Part shown: positions 48,747 to 61,315 of the stretch, piece by piece
Numbering within the stretch: the stretch's first letter is position 1
How the letters are laid out: each line of letters starts with the position of its first letter
DNA from: Oopsacas minuta
Lineage: Eukaryota; Porifera; Hexactinellida; Lyssacinosida; Leucopsacidae
DNA length: 64,000 nt
Direction of reading: 5' to 3'
Assembly (NCBI GenBank): GCA_024704765.1
Contig: JAKMXF010000155.1
Coordinates: forward strand, 518,380 to 582,379
Made by a program: the position numbers and the translations under genes
The notes under the pieces: model-generated
What the model saw: only the letters and a program-made list of their open reading frames with translations
The model's database searches: none
Told to the model about the DNA's origin: nothing

Positions 48747-51227
48747 GTAATTTTATATTTCTATTAATTTTGTTTTTCTATTATTTCTGAGTATTTTCAT
48801 TTAAGAAAACTATTTGCGCCCATAATATCTGTCGTTTTTGTTATTGAAAACCTGGTGGGACATCATTATTTTGATATTTTAATCAATATTTGATAGGTTA
48901 TCTTAACCAGGGGTGCAACTAATGCCTTTTATGGTAAGCAGGTGCCCATCCAGAATTGATCTTAATGTATTACGAGGCGTGCTAGTTGAGTTTTGTGGTT
49001 CGATAAGTTTTAAGTATGCTATTTGTTCATAAGTTATGCCTAATCAATTTAACGTAAAACCAAAAATGATTCATTGTGGGAACTTTGTAGTCCATGACAC
49101 TTAGCAGTATTTACGTATTAATTGATAAAGTTATTCAACTAGGTTATTCTTTACGTCTTTTGGGACAGTCATAAGTCACTGAAACTATAGAAAATATGCC
49201 AGAATTGTTAGGTAGTACCTCATACATTTTTGAATATTCATCATGTTCACTGCTGCTCAGGATACAGGTCCATTTTCACATTGTTAGTATCATACATTTA
49301 AGCTCAGCTATTAAATGCAACTGTTTTATCCCTTCATAGGGAGACTTTGTGGGATAACCTATTCTACCATTTGCACATCGTGTATAATTTATTGATTTTG
49401 GCTAATTTTATATAACTAGAAATATATTTCTTACTTTCGAACAAACCTGAGATGCCTCTAAGGTACCCCGTATATGTCATGCGCTTTCGCTAAATAACAG
49501 TCGGTCATATGGAGGATGTTAGAATGCAGACATTATACTCAATCTAGTATTTATCAGCAATAAGAAGAATCTTTGTGATTTTTACAGCTTGTTTCTATAA
49601 CTTTTGCCTGAGAGAAAATTTAATACTGAATACATAGGGGGACTCCTGCTGATTGAATGTTGTTCAACTAAATGAATTTGTAGGGAGATAAATAGTTAAT
49701 TAATGATAAATTCTACCAGGATTAGAAAGCCGATACTTTTATTCCATATATCTGGTCTCAATGACTTGATCTACGTATTTATCTTGTATCATGTATTTGC
49801 AAGAAATATGTGAAATATTGTAAAGGAATTGGAAATAATTTGACTCAACTTGAGGGACTGATATGAATATAAATTGACTCAATTTATCTAGCGGCGTTGA
49901 CCAAGGCGTCAATCTATATTATTTGGATAAGTTATACTAATGAAATGTTAATAGTCTATACCCTAAACTTTCTTCTTTTGCTATGGGAAAAATATTTCTA
50001 AATATGGTGATGTGATATTTATGAAGATGGTCACATTACCTAAACTACATACAACTTTACACTGATTTCGAAGATGCCTATATTCACGTGATCGGACTTC
50101 AATCATAAAAGTTATTTCAATTTTTGCAAACAAATTCTAGTGCTATCTGATAACTCTACAGAATTCTCATATGATCATTTCCACAACTTGAAACAAATGA
50201 TAGGACCCACCTTTTGAAAGCTGTATTTCCAACATCAAACTCTAATTCAAAAACCCTTGACCTGAGTGAAATACATTTCTGCGATACTTGTATTTGCCTA
50301 GTATGCCAATATGGTGTAGTGTACTAAATTTTAATTACCAATCAAATGTATTTTTCTGATTCTCTATTGTTTATTTAGCAGGAAAATAAGAATAGTAGAT
50401 TTTATTCCCCAAAAGATATAGGATAACATCAATCTAAGCAAAACATGATATTACAACATTTCAATATTTAACTGCAATTGAAAATGCCTACATACCATAG
50501 AACGATTTTATCTCAAATATTTCTTCTTTCAACTTACATTTTTGATCAATTTGACTCTTTTCTATTACAACAGTGTATAAATAGTTTTAAATTATTGTGG
50601 TGTACAGAATTCTTTGGACTGTGTGGTATAAACTGACTAGAGTAAAAAAAATGACTTCATCGATTCGTATGATTTATATTTTTGAGAATTGTACATTTAT
50701 TTTACTAGCGTATTATATATTTATGGTATTCACTCAACTTAAATGGATTCTCAATACGCCATACTTTGTGTATTTCGTCAATTAATTAATCTGATATATA
50801 GTCTTTTATGAAATATTTTCGACTACACTTAAACTCGATCTAAAAATGAACTATGACTGAATTCACCTTTTATTGATAGTAAAACAATTCGTATGTATGT
50901 TAAATTGCTGGATGTACGGCATTTTGGTCTACTGTGATAATAATTGTAGCTAGACAGCACGTGAACCAAAATTTAAACTCATCATCTTGTGAAAGTTGCC
51001 ATAAATGCACTGGGCAATTTGTCATGGTGTTCCAAAACTTAATGATTTTGCTGTTTTGTTAGGGTTTTTTCACCAGATTATATCCTTATCTGATAGTTTT
51101 GCTATATAGTCTCAGAGGGCCCAATTTATCGTTGAATAAAATTCCACAAATAACGAAGTGGCAATAGTCAAATATTTACAACAAAGCGTCTAATACAAAT
51201 GAAAACGTATTCTAAGTCAGAGCATGG
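48747..51227. other. WNK downstream intron, 5' part
   Basis: AT-rich with no recognised gene. A hAT-like tip-like word (caggggtgcaactaatgcc, near 48908) has no partner here. Confidence 0.5.
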
Positions 51228-51575
51228 GCAGCAATCAGGGACGGACTGGCTCAAATATTCGGCCCGGGAAAATATTATTAAACCGGCCCACTTTACTAAA
51301 AACAGATTTATTTTTTGTACAAAATTCTATATGATGTTTTTAAACCTAAAACTGTAAAAGCTTTGACAATTCCTGACTTTTATTCGCAAAATGATTGAGT
51401 ATTTTCTCGGGGTCTACTTGGACTAAAATGTCCTTTTCTACTCACATCATCATGAATTCCTCCAGATGTTCTTGTGTTAGAAGATTGCGATATTTTGTTT
51501 TGATGTGCTTCAATTTAGAGAACGATCGTTCACATGCAACTTGTGTAACTGATATTGTCAATAGAAACTTGTAAG

Positions 51576-51660
51576 CACGGGTCTCTCAGAAAATCATATT
51601 GATCGAAAAATCTCAAGGACCTCGTTTTTTCGATCAATATGATTTTCTGAGAGACCCGTG
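51576..51660. repeat. fold-back left end of element D
   Basis: An 85-base palindrome: a 35-base arm beginning CACGGGTCTCTCAG, a 15-base centre (tctcaaggacctcgt) and the reverse complement of the arm. From 51605 on it duplicates the last 55 bases of the element (53341-53395) in direct orientation with only a small difference (gttttttcg against gtatttcg). Confidence 0.9.
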
Positions 51661-51757
51661 ACCTGTCGTATGTTCTGAAATCTTACGAAAATTCCGCAGT
51701 GCAAGTGAGGACTCGCGTATAACGTTACCTAGACCATCGGGAGGCCATCCAATTCAT

Positions 51758-53124
51758 ATGCTTCCTGGTAATTTGGACCAGTTACCTCAACACAAAATGC
51801 CCAAAGTGGATTTCTCTGACATCGCACAGATAAAATGCACTGGCGGAGCAATGAGTAACAAGCAACTAAAAGCTGTAACCAAAGTAATAAGGGATGCTGG
51901 CGTGGCCTGTCCATCAATGAAGGACTATTACGACGAACGGAAACAATATTGTGATGATATATTCGAATGCGTCCAATTAGATCTGGAATGGAGCAAAGAG
52001 AAGTATTCCTCTGATATCAGAAAGACTTGGGTCGTACGCTGTTGCAACATCGACAAACTGATAGAAAAAGTCTACAACATTAGCGGAGAATCTTCAGTTT
52101 ACAGTTTCAATTTTAGGCTTGGCCTTGATTATGGTTGTGGGTTCACTAAGCTTGTCATGTGTCTACAACTGGAAAATTCTGTGCGAAATCTAATCTTCTT
52201 ATGGGTATCAAGTGCTCCTGAAAATAATTACAATTTTTCTATAATACTGAATGCCCCGGAAATTCAAAAGTTTATTCATGAGTACAACGTATCTTTTACC
52301 TTTGATCTCAAAGCCGCTGCTCTCTGTCTGGGTATTATGCTTGGACGTTACCCATGCATTTGGTGTGTATGGGATGCTAAAAGTGGATTGGATCATGTCG
52401 AATTCAAATCAAGATCATCAGCACATCTGCAGAGATGTACCAAAAATTGTGTGAAGAATATAACTCCGACTCAAAGAATCATGCGATTGACTGTGATGGT
52501 GTAGAAGATATGGAGGCTCTTGGTGTATGGATGGTTGACTACATGCAGATGTTCAATATTCCCGAGTTACATCTTTTGTTAGGGGTTGGTCAGAAGTTGT
52601 ACAATGCGATCGTGGCTACAATGTCTGAAGAAGAGTTAGTTACACATGAATTATTACTGAAGCACAATAACATATCTCGAAGTTCTTACCATGGAGGCGC
52701 ATTTGAAGGTAATGCAATGCGGAAAATTACATTGATGGTTGAGCAGATTGGTTTTCCAATTAGCAACTCATCCAGCATTGCTTTAAAGCGATTTTCAGAG
52801 GTAGTGAGGACATGTTTTGGGCAAAAGATACAAGGTGATTACAAACTGGCGATATTTCAATTTGAAGAAGCATTCAAATTAACTGGGCTGAATTGTTCAA
52901 CAAAAGTCCATATAGTGTGCAGACATGTTATCCCATTTATCACCAAATTCCTTCCAGTTGGTATGGGATTGGGCGCCGTTTCAGAGCAGGCAGCTGAATC
53001 AGCTCATTCTCGATTCATCAAAGTTTGGAGAAATTATCAATGTAGCGAGTCTCTAGAAAATTACGGCGAAAACCTACTAAATGCTGTCAAGGAAATTAAT
53101 TTCGTTAATTTTATAAGTACTTAA
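51758..53124 (+). pseudogene. Chapaev/RAG1-like transposase candidate of family D, one frameshift
   Basis: Two overlapping open frames (51758-52504 and 52435-53124) make one protein of about 450 residues after a frameshift near 52400-52440. Motifs in order: LGLDYGCGFTKLVMCL (Asp, codon 52127), SFTFDLKAAALCLG (Asp, codon 52304), PCIWC (CxxC, 52355-52366), KVHIVCRH (H-x4-H, 52909 and 52924) and AVSEQAAESAHSRF (Glu, codon 52984), followed by VWRNYQ. The SEQ-x-x-E-x-x-H-x-x-F ... W-x-x-Y ending recalls Chapaev-type proteins of cnidarians. The frame stays open upstream of the ATG at 51758 to about 51665, so the true N-terminus may be missing. No zinc-finger domain like that of family C is seen. 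Confidence 0.7.
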
Positions 53125-56100
53125 TTTATTCTATATGTGACTGATGGATGTATTATATTCAATTTATGAGTGATAACGATGATTCTAATATGATAAATTA
53201 GCAACCCGACAACATATAAAAATGGGAACTAAAAAAATTTTTTTTTTACAAAAAAATATAAAATAACTCAAAAATTTGTGTGAGAAATATTTTTTTGGCA
53301 ACAGAATCGGATTCTACGCAAAATTCTACACAAGAATCATGAAAAATCTCAAGGACCTCGTATTTCGATCAATATGATTTTCTGAGAGACCCGTGTAAGC
53401 TGCGAAAAGTGTAGGGTATGATCTTACATACATATTGTATCTTAATAGGCACGTGTAAACACATGTCATACAGTTCTTGCAGCTCTTTTCGTTTCCCATT
53501 TCCAGATCATCACTTTCATTTTCAACTAGTGTTTGATAGTTTTCAGGCAGAACTTTCTGGAATGCTGACCAATTATTAGCAAGAAAAATGAGTTCATCTC
53601 TTAAATCATCCACTTTGATTTCTGGAAAATGTTGTTTAAGTAAAGTAGACACCTTTTCTAGTGCGGAATCCGGCAAGGTATTTTGTAACTTTATCTTGTC
53701 AAAATTGCGAGGATCAAAGTAAGAAATCGAAGCATAGAGATTTTCATGTATTCGAAACCTTCTTTCTATACTTTGTATAGTTGTATCTATAATTACATTA
53801 AAAGTTTCAATGTTAAATCTTTCCAGTGCATCAGTTGGTGACTCATCTCGTGCTTCATCACCTGGCTTATATTTTTCTTTCTGTATCTTCTAAGAGGAAG
53901 TGAATTATCAAGAAAAATATCACTGTCTAATAATTCTAGCTTTTCGTTTTGAGATTCAATGAGTTTGTTAGCAGTAAGTATAATGGACTCAAATTCATCT
54001 TTCATTCTCCTAAGGGATTCAATAGTTGTTACAGTCATTCCTTGTGCTTGTATGAAGTCGAGACCAGAAGTTTGAAGGTATTCAGAAAGTGAAGTAGTCA
54101 CTTGAAATAATCTAAGGTAAATATGTGCAACCAAAATTGTTTCATATTTTATTAGCCACTCAGTAATGCCTGAGCATCAAACCTTGCCTTTGCGTTCATT
54201 TTAGCTGCTTTGGAGATTGAATCCAAAACTTCAATAAGATTTACAAATAATGCATTGAAAGGATCTTTCCAATTCCCGAAAATATTTTTTAGTGCTCTGT
54301 CTTTTGACCACCAGCGAGTAGTTCCTATTGCCTGAAGACGTTTCAGCTTATGTGATCCTTTGATTCATTGAGATTGCCTTTCCAGGCGTTCATTCTCAAG
54401 TGGGAATTAGAGAAAAAAGTAGCGCAGGAGTTCAGTAATCAAAAAGAGAAATAGAAGCTGAATTTGAGGATGTGGCTTCTGTGATGACCAGATTTAATAC
54501 ATGTGCATAACACCATACATGAATATGATTAGGCGATGCTTGTTTTATCCATGCATTGAGGCCATTATATTGCCCAGCCATGTTGGCTGCACCATCAGTA
54601 CTGTCAGAAACGCAATGAGAAATCTTGAACTTATTGGTTTTCAAAATAGTGTGAAGCATTTCGAATAACCTTGACCCCTTACTTGAGTTTCTGGCTACGA
54701 AAGCAAGAAGACGTTCATGTACTTGATCAGTTACATAACGAATAATTACTGAACACTGATCTGTAGTTGTAATATCTTGAGTTGTATCGATCTGAATGGA
54801 ATAGATCCCGGCTTTTTTCACTTCTTGAACTATTAAATCAAGCTGTAACTGATGGATTGCCTCAAGAATATAGTTTAACGTAGTTTTGTAAATAAGGGTA
54901 ATGAGAGATCCACGTCCTTTTTGACCTTCACAAAGCGAACTATGTCTCTTCTTGCTCTCACATATAACTTTGTCAAGATGAACTCTTAGTATTTCATCGT
55001 ATTTGACAGTAACACTAAAAGTTCTAAAAAATTACCATGATCAATTAACGGATCATCCAAAAGAAAGGCACTTTCAGCCTTGTTACCTCTGTAACTCAGA
55101 CCACGCTTTCCTATGAACATGAGTATGTCAATAATTCGTTCCATAGCTTTGTGTTTTTGAATAACCTGTGATTTGCGTATATTTGTAGCGTCTCTTACCA
55201 AAAGAAAGGAAATATCACATTCAGAAGAGTGTATTAAGAAAGCATCTGTATTTTGCTTATGATATTGAGAACTTTCATGTTCTTCAATTCTTTGATAAAC
55301 ATGCTTCCAAGTACTCATTCCAAGAGTAAATTTGTTGGACTCAAACGGTTTGCTAAATGCCAGACAGACAGAACAAAATAAATCCTCTTTAGATTCAGAA
55401 TATGTTAACCAATGACGTGAAAACCACCCCTCTTATATGCTTTTTCTAGATTAAATGGAATCTTAGTAAGTGGTTGTTGTGGGTGGTAATGGAAAAAGGA
55501 ATTTCTCTCATTTTCTGTAGGTTTGGTGAAATATGCATCTACACATTCCGGTAAGCCAACATTATGTGCTTCTTCCCTATATTCCTGGGATTGCTCCATA
55601 GTCAATTCATCTTCATATAGTGTTGTCTCGATTTCAGCTCTGAGTACATTAGTCGGGACAGCAACATGAGCTTCTGAAGTGTAGTCATCCATCTGTTCTC
55701 GACTGGAATCAGTATCAGATCCTTGACATTCTATACTACATTTTTGTATTTGTTCACTACCTGTTTTGGTAATCGAGGACTCAGCTACAGCAATACAGAC
55801 CCCGATATACACAGGTATATTGGATTCAGATGACGTTCTCGATCCAATTCTCTGCTGTCCAGGTTGATTAGCAGCATCTTTGAGCTGTAACCTCTTTTTT
55901 TCTCGAATTTTTTCAGCTCCTCCTTTCCTTTTCTGCTTGTTATATCCATCTGCCATAACGTTATTTGTAGTAATGATATTAAATAATCTAAGAATTGAGA
56001 ACTGAATAGTATAATTAAATTGAAAACTAATGTTAAGGGCTGACACTAAAAATCTCCATATTTTCGATCGCTCAACAGTATTTACATGGTACAGGTGTGG

Positions 56101-57254
56101 ACCCAGTTCTGATATTGTGTTTGAAAGGTTTTGCGTAGGGGGTGTCAGAAGCTCACCGGCCCATTTACCTATCGGCCCACCGGGAAATCTCCCGGTCTCC
56201 CCGTAGGCTAGTCCGTCCCTGGCAGCAATAAATTTTTGGTAAGGCGGAGTATATTGTAATCACGCTGCCTTCATCACCCTCCCCATCTGTGATAACAGAA
56301 ATTGGCAATTGTTGGTGCTTCGACCGCCGCATTTGGAGCACCGACTTCTGCGCCCTGTAAGTCATTATGTTGATGAATATTTTGATTATTTTATTAGATA
56401 TTACTAAATAATGTATTTGTTGTGTACAATTGAGAATATAATGAATTTGAAAATGAGATTTGGTATCCTTATCACTCACATACCAAATTTGGCTTCAGAG
56501 CTAATATTTTGTAGAATCCTTGCAGTTGTTGGCCAAATATAGCAATTTAGTTATACTGGGATATTATTTTATGATAAATATCCTGATATGACTGCTACAT
56601 CAATAGGTTTTTGCATAACCATGTCCAATTCTCGAGGGCATTTTCATGTTAATTTTCACAAGATGATGTGTAATAATTTTGGTTTCTAGACACATGATAT
56701 CATCGTTGCCCTAAATGACGGAATTTCGTGTAGAAAACATACATACATATTGTGGTATTATCAATTACGTTTCTATTTATTCATAGATTTGGTATTACAT
56801 CCAGTTCTAGTGTAGCTTCAATTATTTTGGAACAGACTGTACTTTATTTAAGTATTTATTCACCTTTTTTATTGACCAATGATTATTGAATATAAACGAG
56901 CATATGTGACTCATAGTCACGATTAAAGATATACTATAGAAAGAGTAATTATTTTTATAAATCTATAGTCCCGGATTTCCTACATGTGAAAACTACATAT
57001 TTCATGGTGCTTATCTTAGCTATTTTATATGCAAATAACTATAACGCCATAATGACCATTTTGACAGACAGTGGACCTGTTGATCACCAATGCAAATAGT
57101 CCAATCCTGGAATTTCATGCTTATTGCATTACAAACTGACAACGCTCTGTAAATGCAACTTAGCATGCATAAATTGTTGAATTAATGTAGTGGCTTGGTA
57201 TTGCGGTGTAAACATAGGTGCAGAATCCCCATTTGTCCAATGACCATGTACCTG

Positions 57255-57480
57255 ATTGACTATGTTTTGTATACCCCCCTGAATGCTAGGGTATAACTTC
57301 ACTCATACTTGAGGGTTAATATTTCTGATCAGGAGACGTATATCCTACAGACTTCAAGGTTATACCGACGTTTATCCTCCCTGATTAAGATGAGTATGCC
57401 TTCTCAAATCAGGGGTAATATACTCGCTGAAATTACCTGGGAGTTAGACCCCGCATAAACCTGCAGGTTTCTGGGCAAAT
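57255..57480. repeat. patch of short imperfect inverted motifs
   Basis: Words such as taccccc ... agggta, actcatacttgagggtta, ctgatcaggag, atcctccctgattaagatga and aatcaggggta follow one another at about 25-35 base intervals in alternating orientation. Not classed. Confidence 0.35.
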
Positions 57481-59364
57481 GGGCTTCATTTAATTTTATA
57501 AACTTTCCACTCGTGATATCTTCACACCGGTCCCAATACATCGAAGCCACTTGACATATTGAATAATATGTAGCAAACTGTACTGTACCTCGTTATGTTG
57601 ATAGTTGATTGCATTCAATAATAGGTCGGATGGAGCAACTTGATGAATAGGGAGAAAATTGAAAACTGAGCGCTTGTGTCCCCAAAGAACTACATTTCTA
57701 TATGAGTTATGAAGCTACAGACATTGCTTGAAACGAACGAGACAGATTTGGCTCATAAAATACAAAGTCGAGGTCTTAAATACTCTAGACCTGAAAATTA
57801 TGTGACTATGTTGAATAGTGGTGCAAAAATTTGGAAATTTATTATTTCAGGTTACTTAAAAATTTAGAACGTTAAATATCTGCATTGAGGGTATCAATGA
57901 AATTTGTAGTTTTGTAGGTTATAAATAGACAGATCGCAACAAATAATCGGTTATTACAGCCTAAGTGACTTAATGCTATAATGAATTTACATTTATTGTC
58001 CATATTTCGGAATATTCCTGACTAATCAAATAGCTTTCTCCAGAATGTAGATATTTGGACAATTCAGGTTGGTGAAGACCTGGTATAGGTCCTTATTCTC
58101 CTTTTTTCAAACACTGTACATTCAATGGAATTTTTAATACTTGTAGGGTCTCAAAATGTTCCTCAAACTGGTATTTTTATCTGCCTAATCTGTATTTGGA
58201 ACTTCTAGAATTAGAGTGATTTCAGAAGCAGTATAATCTCATATGAAAGCAACTAATAAAATAATGCAACTGAGAAATAACGAGGAAATTATATCATGCG
58301 TTGAAATCGACGAATTCACAACCAACAACTTAAATTCCCTCTTTGCTTGTTCATCTTGAAGAATTCCAGAATATTGTAATTTGCCATGAAGAAACTGCCT
58401 CGGGCTCGGTTATATCTCTGAGCAAGTTCACGAAGGTAGTCATCAGAATGTTGCAAATACCTTTCCAACTTCAAGGAGAATGCATACTTCTATGTGCTAT
58501 TGTAGCTAATTCTGCTGAAGATATTCTAACATTATTAGGAGCAACCTAGATTAGAACAACAGTGCCAATTAGAATCATTAGTTTTTACAGATAAACATTA
58601 CATTTGGTATATTTGTATTTAGTATTATGTGATTAATGAGTACCATTTTGTGAATTATGAGACTAGTGAAATTGCATGTACATCTCTCACAAATTGTATA
58701 ATTACTTTGCATATCCTATAATGGAAAAATGGGATAGTGATAGCAAATCGGGTTAATACAACGAATATTTATACCATTTTTGATGAAATGGGGAAATCCA
58801 GAAATCAGATTTCTTGAACTATTAAAGATTCAATCCTCTAATACTAACTATATTATTAATTGGAGAAGAATACCAGTTATAGATCCTACTTACTAGTTTA
58901 TCTGTAACTCCACCATACGTAGCCTAATTAAATAATTCAGTTTCACCAATTATACATTTTGGCTATAACTCCGAAACTAAATTGAATCAGTATGTTAAGG
59001 GTGAATAACACTGTCCAACAAATTTTTGATAAATTAATAAAATATACAAGGAGTATCGCCATTGAGGCTGTCGTATATTTTGATTTCTAAAATAACATCA
59101 ATTTTTCTTCATAGCTTCTAGGTTGTGGAAATTATCACTATTTTTTAATTTTTCCTTCAGTTTTTATCTTAGAGTTTCAGTAAATTGATGTTTTTCATAT
59201 ATTCAATGATAATTCTTTAGTCCAGTGATTGGCTCTAAAACTTTCAAACCATTCGTATTTTAAATCTGTTTACGCCACAGCCTTGCTATGCTTTCACCAA
59301 CCTAAAGTGCCATTAAATTCGAACTGACCTTTTGTCTCTTCTATAGCTTCTAATATAAAAGTAA

Positions 59365-59509
59365 CAATAATGATGAATAACTGTTGAAGGATCTGCAATT
59401 TTTAGATCTATGTTCATATAATTATTTATTAGTTCTACAATAATGATGAATAACTGTTGAGGATCTGTAATTCTTAGATCTATGTTCATATAATTATTTA
59501 TTAGTTCTA
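59365..59509 (+). repeat. tandem duplication of a 73-base unit
   Basis: The unit beginning caataatgatgaataactgt at 59365 is repeated from 59438 with one deleted base and a few substitutions. A third unit starts (caataa) at 59510 and breaks off. Confidence 0.9.
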
Positions 59510-60570
59510 CAATAACTTTCCATGGATATTAACCTCCGTGGAATTATAGTGGTAGACCTTCCAGTAGGTGAATATGTTCATTTTGAGAGCTTTTACATAC
59601 TGTGGCTCTCTGAAGACGCGTTTGGTCATTAGTTCAAAGAGTTTCTCTCTCAACCTAGCGGAGCATGTACAACTACTATTGGAAAGGAAATGTGGGGATT
59701 ACTATATGTAACAGTTGAAGCGAACGTACACCCTGACACGTTCACTTCCACTGTTGTTTAGAAATTGCATTATTTCTAAAATACTTTGATTGTTGGATTT
59801 CGAACACCTATTGATAATGATCCCGTGATCAACGAAATCCAGCTTCTTCTAATGGGCGAATACATCTACAATGCTGACATGGGTAAGATGCATTTTCACC
59901 CTTTTGTTCCATATACTTGTACATACTATCCACTTTCAAGTCAGCTCTAAACACTTTAATTGGATTCTTTTAATTCCATTCTGGAATAAGATGAAATATT
60001 TATTTCCAAATTGTGATGTGTTTCTTAACTATCAAATATTGCAACAAGCGTGCTACATTTTACTCTATGTGTACTTTTATTCTGAGTTCTACATTTTGGA
60101 GATTCCAAACCCCTATATTATATACCCCCGATTTATGTGGTGTCCTATACTCCTAGATTATTTATTGAATATTCTATTCTTAAATCTTGTAGATCTTCTG
60201 ATAAATAACATTTCTTATGATCAAATATACACAAACGCCTCTGTGTGATATATTAAAATAATTGTATAGTATATTAGTTTGAATTCTTAATATTCTACGC
60301 TTATGAGAAATTTAAGTTTCTAAGAATAGTTTCTTCAATATACCATGAAGCCAATTAAATGAAACGTAATTGTATTGGTGGAAACATGAAAGTATGTAAC
60401 CAATGATTCATTGAAGCCAATTGTAGATTCTATATCTTTTCAATTGTAAATCGAATTGATACCAAAATTGTGTACATTAGTTCGTAATACTTTGATGAGT
60501 TCTTTGCTGTAAAATCCTCATAACATTCACAAAATATTATGATGTTAAATATTTTAATGAAATGAATTAT

Positions 60571-60748
60571 AAAAGGGACCCCTAAAGAATTCTATACCAC
60601 TGGGCTGGAAAAGTTACCAGAAGGATGGAAAGGATATCTCTAAAGCTAAAGGGGGAATTTCTCTAAACATTTGATAATCAATTATGATAAGTATAGGTTT
60701 ACTATATGAAATATGGAAAAGTCTCATTATTTATTAAACAACCCTTGT
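60571..60748 (+). mobile_element. mariner 3' fragment, second copy of the element at 1-365
   Basis: From aaaagggacc to caacccttg followed by TA, this matches 188-365 with a few substitutions and short indels. It contains the end of the transposase reading frame and the 3' inverted repeat only. It is 5'-truncated, with no second end visible. Confidence 0.85.
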
Positions 60749-61232
60749 ATTAGTTACGAATTAGTTTGTTTCAACTTGGACAAATATTCCATGAGCTAAG
60801 TAATTGTTTTTCTTGTTACTAATACTTGTACATATCTAGCGTTACATGTCCCACAACTTCGTCCGTAGATGAATACAATGTATGTATTAGAGATTAGGGT
60901 AATGTATGATTCGTTCGAATCACACCGAAAATTTCCCTTTGAAATTTGAACTAATATGTTTTTTGATATGATTTTCCAATACCACTATGATTCCCACTCA
61001 TGTAATTTATCCTGGGATTCATCTTTGTGCCCCCACTAAGCTCTATTATTTGATTCAACTTCTGCTATATTCGATGTGTCCTGTCTGGCCTTTATAATTA
61101 TGAATATATCTCTTCGCATTTCTACCGATACTCCAACTCCTGAAATGTTGTTACAAGCTATACCTCGACCTAGATAAGACTGAGATGGATAAACTTTGAG
61201 AGTGTGTTGCCTTCTTTTCTTACACTACTGCA

Positions 61233-61315
61233 GTGGTTTCCAAACTTAGCTGAATGGCGTACATTGGATATCATATTTTACATATGCTAAATTGTCCTAA
61301 AGGTTTGGAACTTTT
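61233..61315. mobile_element. possible small hAT remnant
   Basis: cagtggtttccaaacttagc at 61231 has the form of a hAT tip, and about 60 bases later ctaaaggtttggaac is its imperfect reverse complement. No clear 8-bp target duplication, so the limits are approximate. Confidence 0.35.

Larger units (their letters stand above)
51576..53395 (+). mobile_element. CAC-ended DNA transposon, family D, nested in the hAT
   Basis: The left tip starts CACGGGTCTCTCAGAAAATC and the right tip read inwards is the same for about 33 bases. TAAG flanks on both sides (51572-51575 and 53396-53399), a 4-bp target duplication. One TAAG is needed to rebuild the interrupted hAT frame, which confirms the boundary. Length is 1820 bases. 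The left end is unusual (see 51576-51660). Confidence 0.88.
51442..55956 (-). pseudogene. hAT transposase, ZMYM1/DUF4371-like, split by element D
   Basis: The likely start is MADGYNKQKRKGGAEKIREK (first base 55956). The order is a basic N-terminus, an acidic Ser-rich stretch, a TTF-type zinc finger (FCSVCLAF ... EEHESSQYH), and a DUF4371 region with SIQIDTTQDI (first catalytic Asp at 54786-54788) and SDSTDGAANMAGQYNG (second). After SYPTLFAAY at about 53400 the frame runs into element D. It resumes beyond it at 51571 as KFLLTISVTQVACERSFSKL, the dimerisation block with the catalytic Glu, ending at a TGA (51442-51444). Joining the two sides across D restores one frame. Several frameshifts elsewhere (between 55405 and 55318, 54986 and 54821, 54432 and 54134) leave it inactive. 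Confidence 0.85.
51236..56221 (-). mobile_element. hAT transposon (ZMYM1/DUF4371 type) carrying a nested transposon
   Basis: The terminal inverted repeats are cagggacggactggc on the left and, read inwards, cagggacggactagc on the right. A perfect 8-bp target duplication, GCAGCAAT, flanks it at 51228-51235 and 56222-56229. Total length is 4986 bases, of which 1824 belong to the nested element and its target duplication, leaving 3162 for the original hAT, a normal size. Confidence 0.92.
56230..60570. other. WNK downstream intron, unassigned stretch
   Basis: AT-rich with no recognised gene. It includes a GC-richer structured patch (57255-57480) and a 73-base tandem duplication (59365-59509). The open frames at 58343-58549 and 59871-60248 give no recognisable product; the latter is rich in hydrophobic and aromatic residues but that follows its T-rich composition. 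Confidence 0.5.

Noticed and set aside
51758-53124. Element D as part of the host hAT element
   Set aside because: It has its own 33-base inverted ends and a TAAG duplication, is on the opposite strand, and its removal restores the hAT frame.
58343-58549. Further WNK exon downstream of 48746
   Set aside because: The frame has no WNK-like motif and no convincing AG acceptor in the correct phase. The other downstream open frames (59871-60248, 62039-62251, 63105-63383) are equally unconvincing.
59365-59509. CRISPR-like array
   Set aside because: There are only two full units in direct tandem with no spacers, in a eukaryotic intron.
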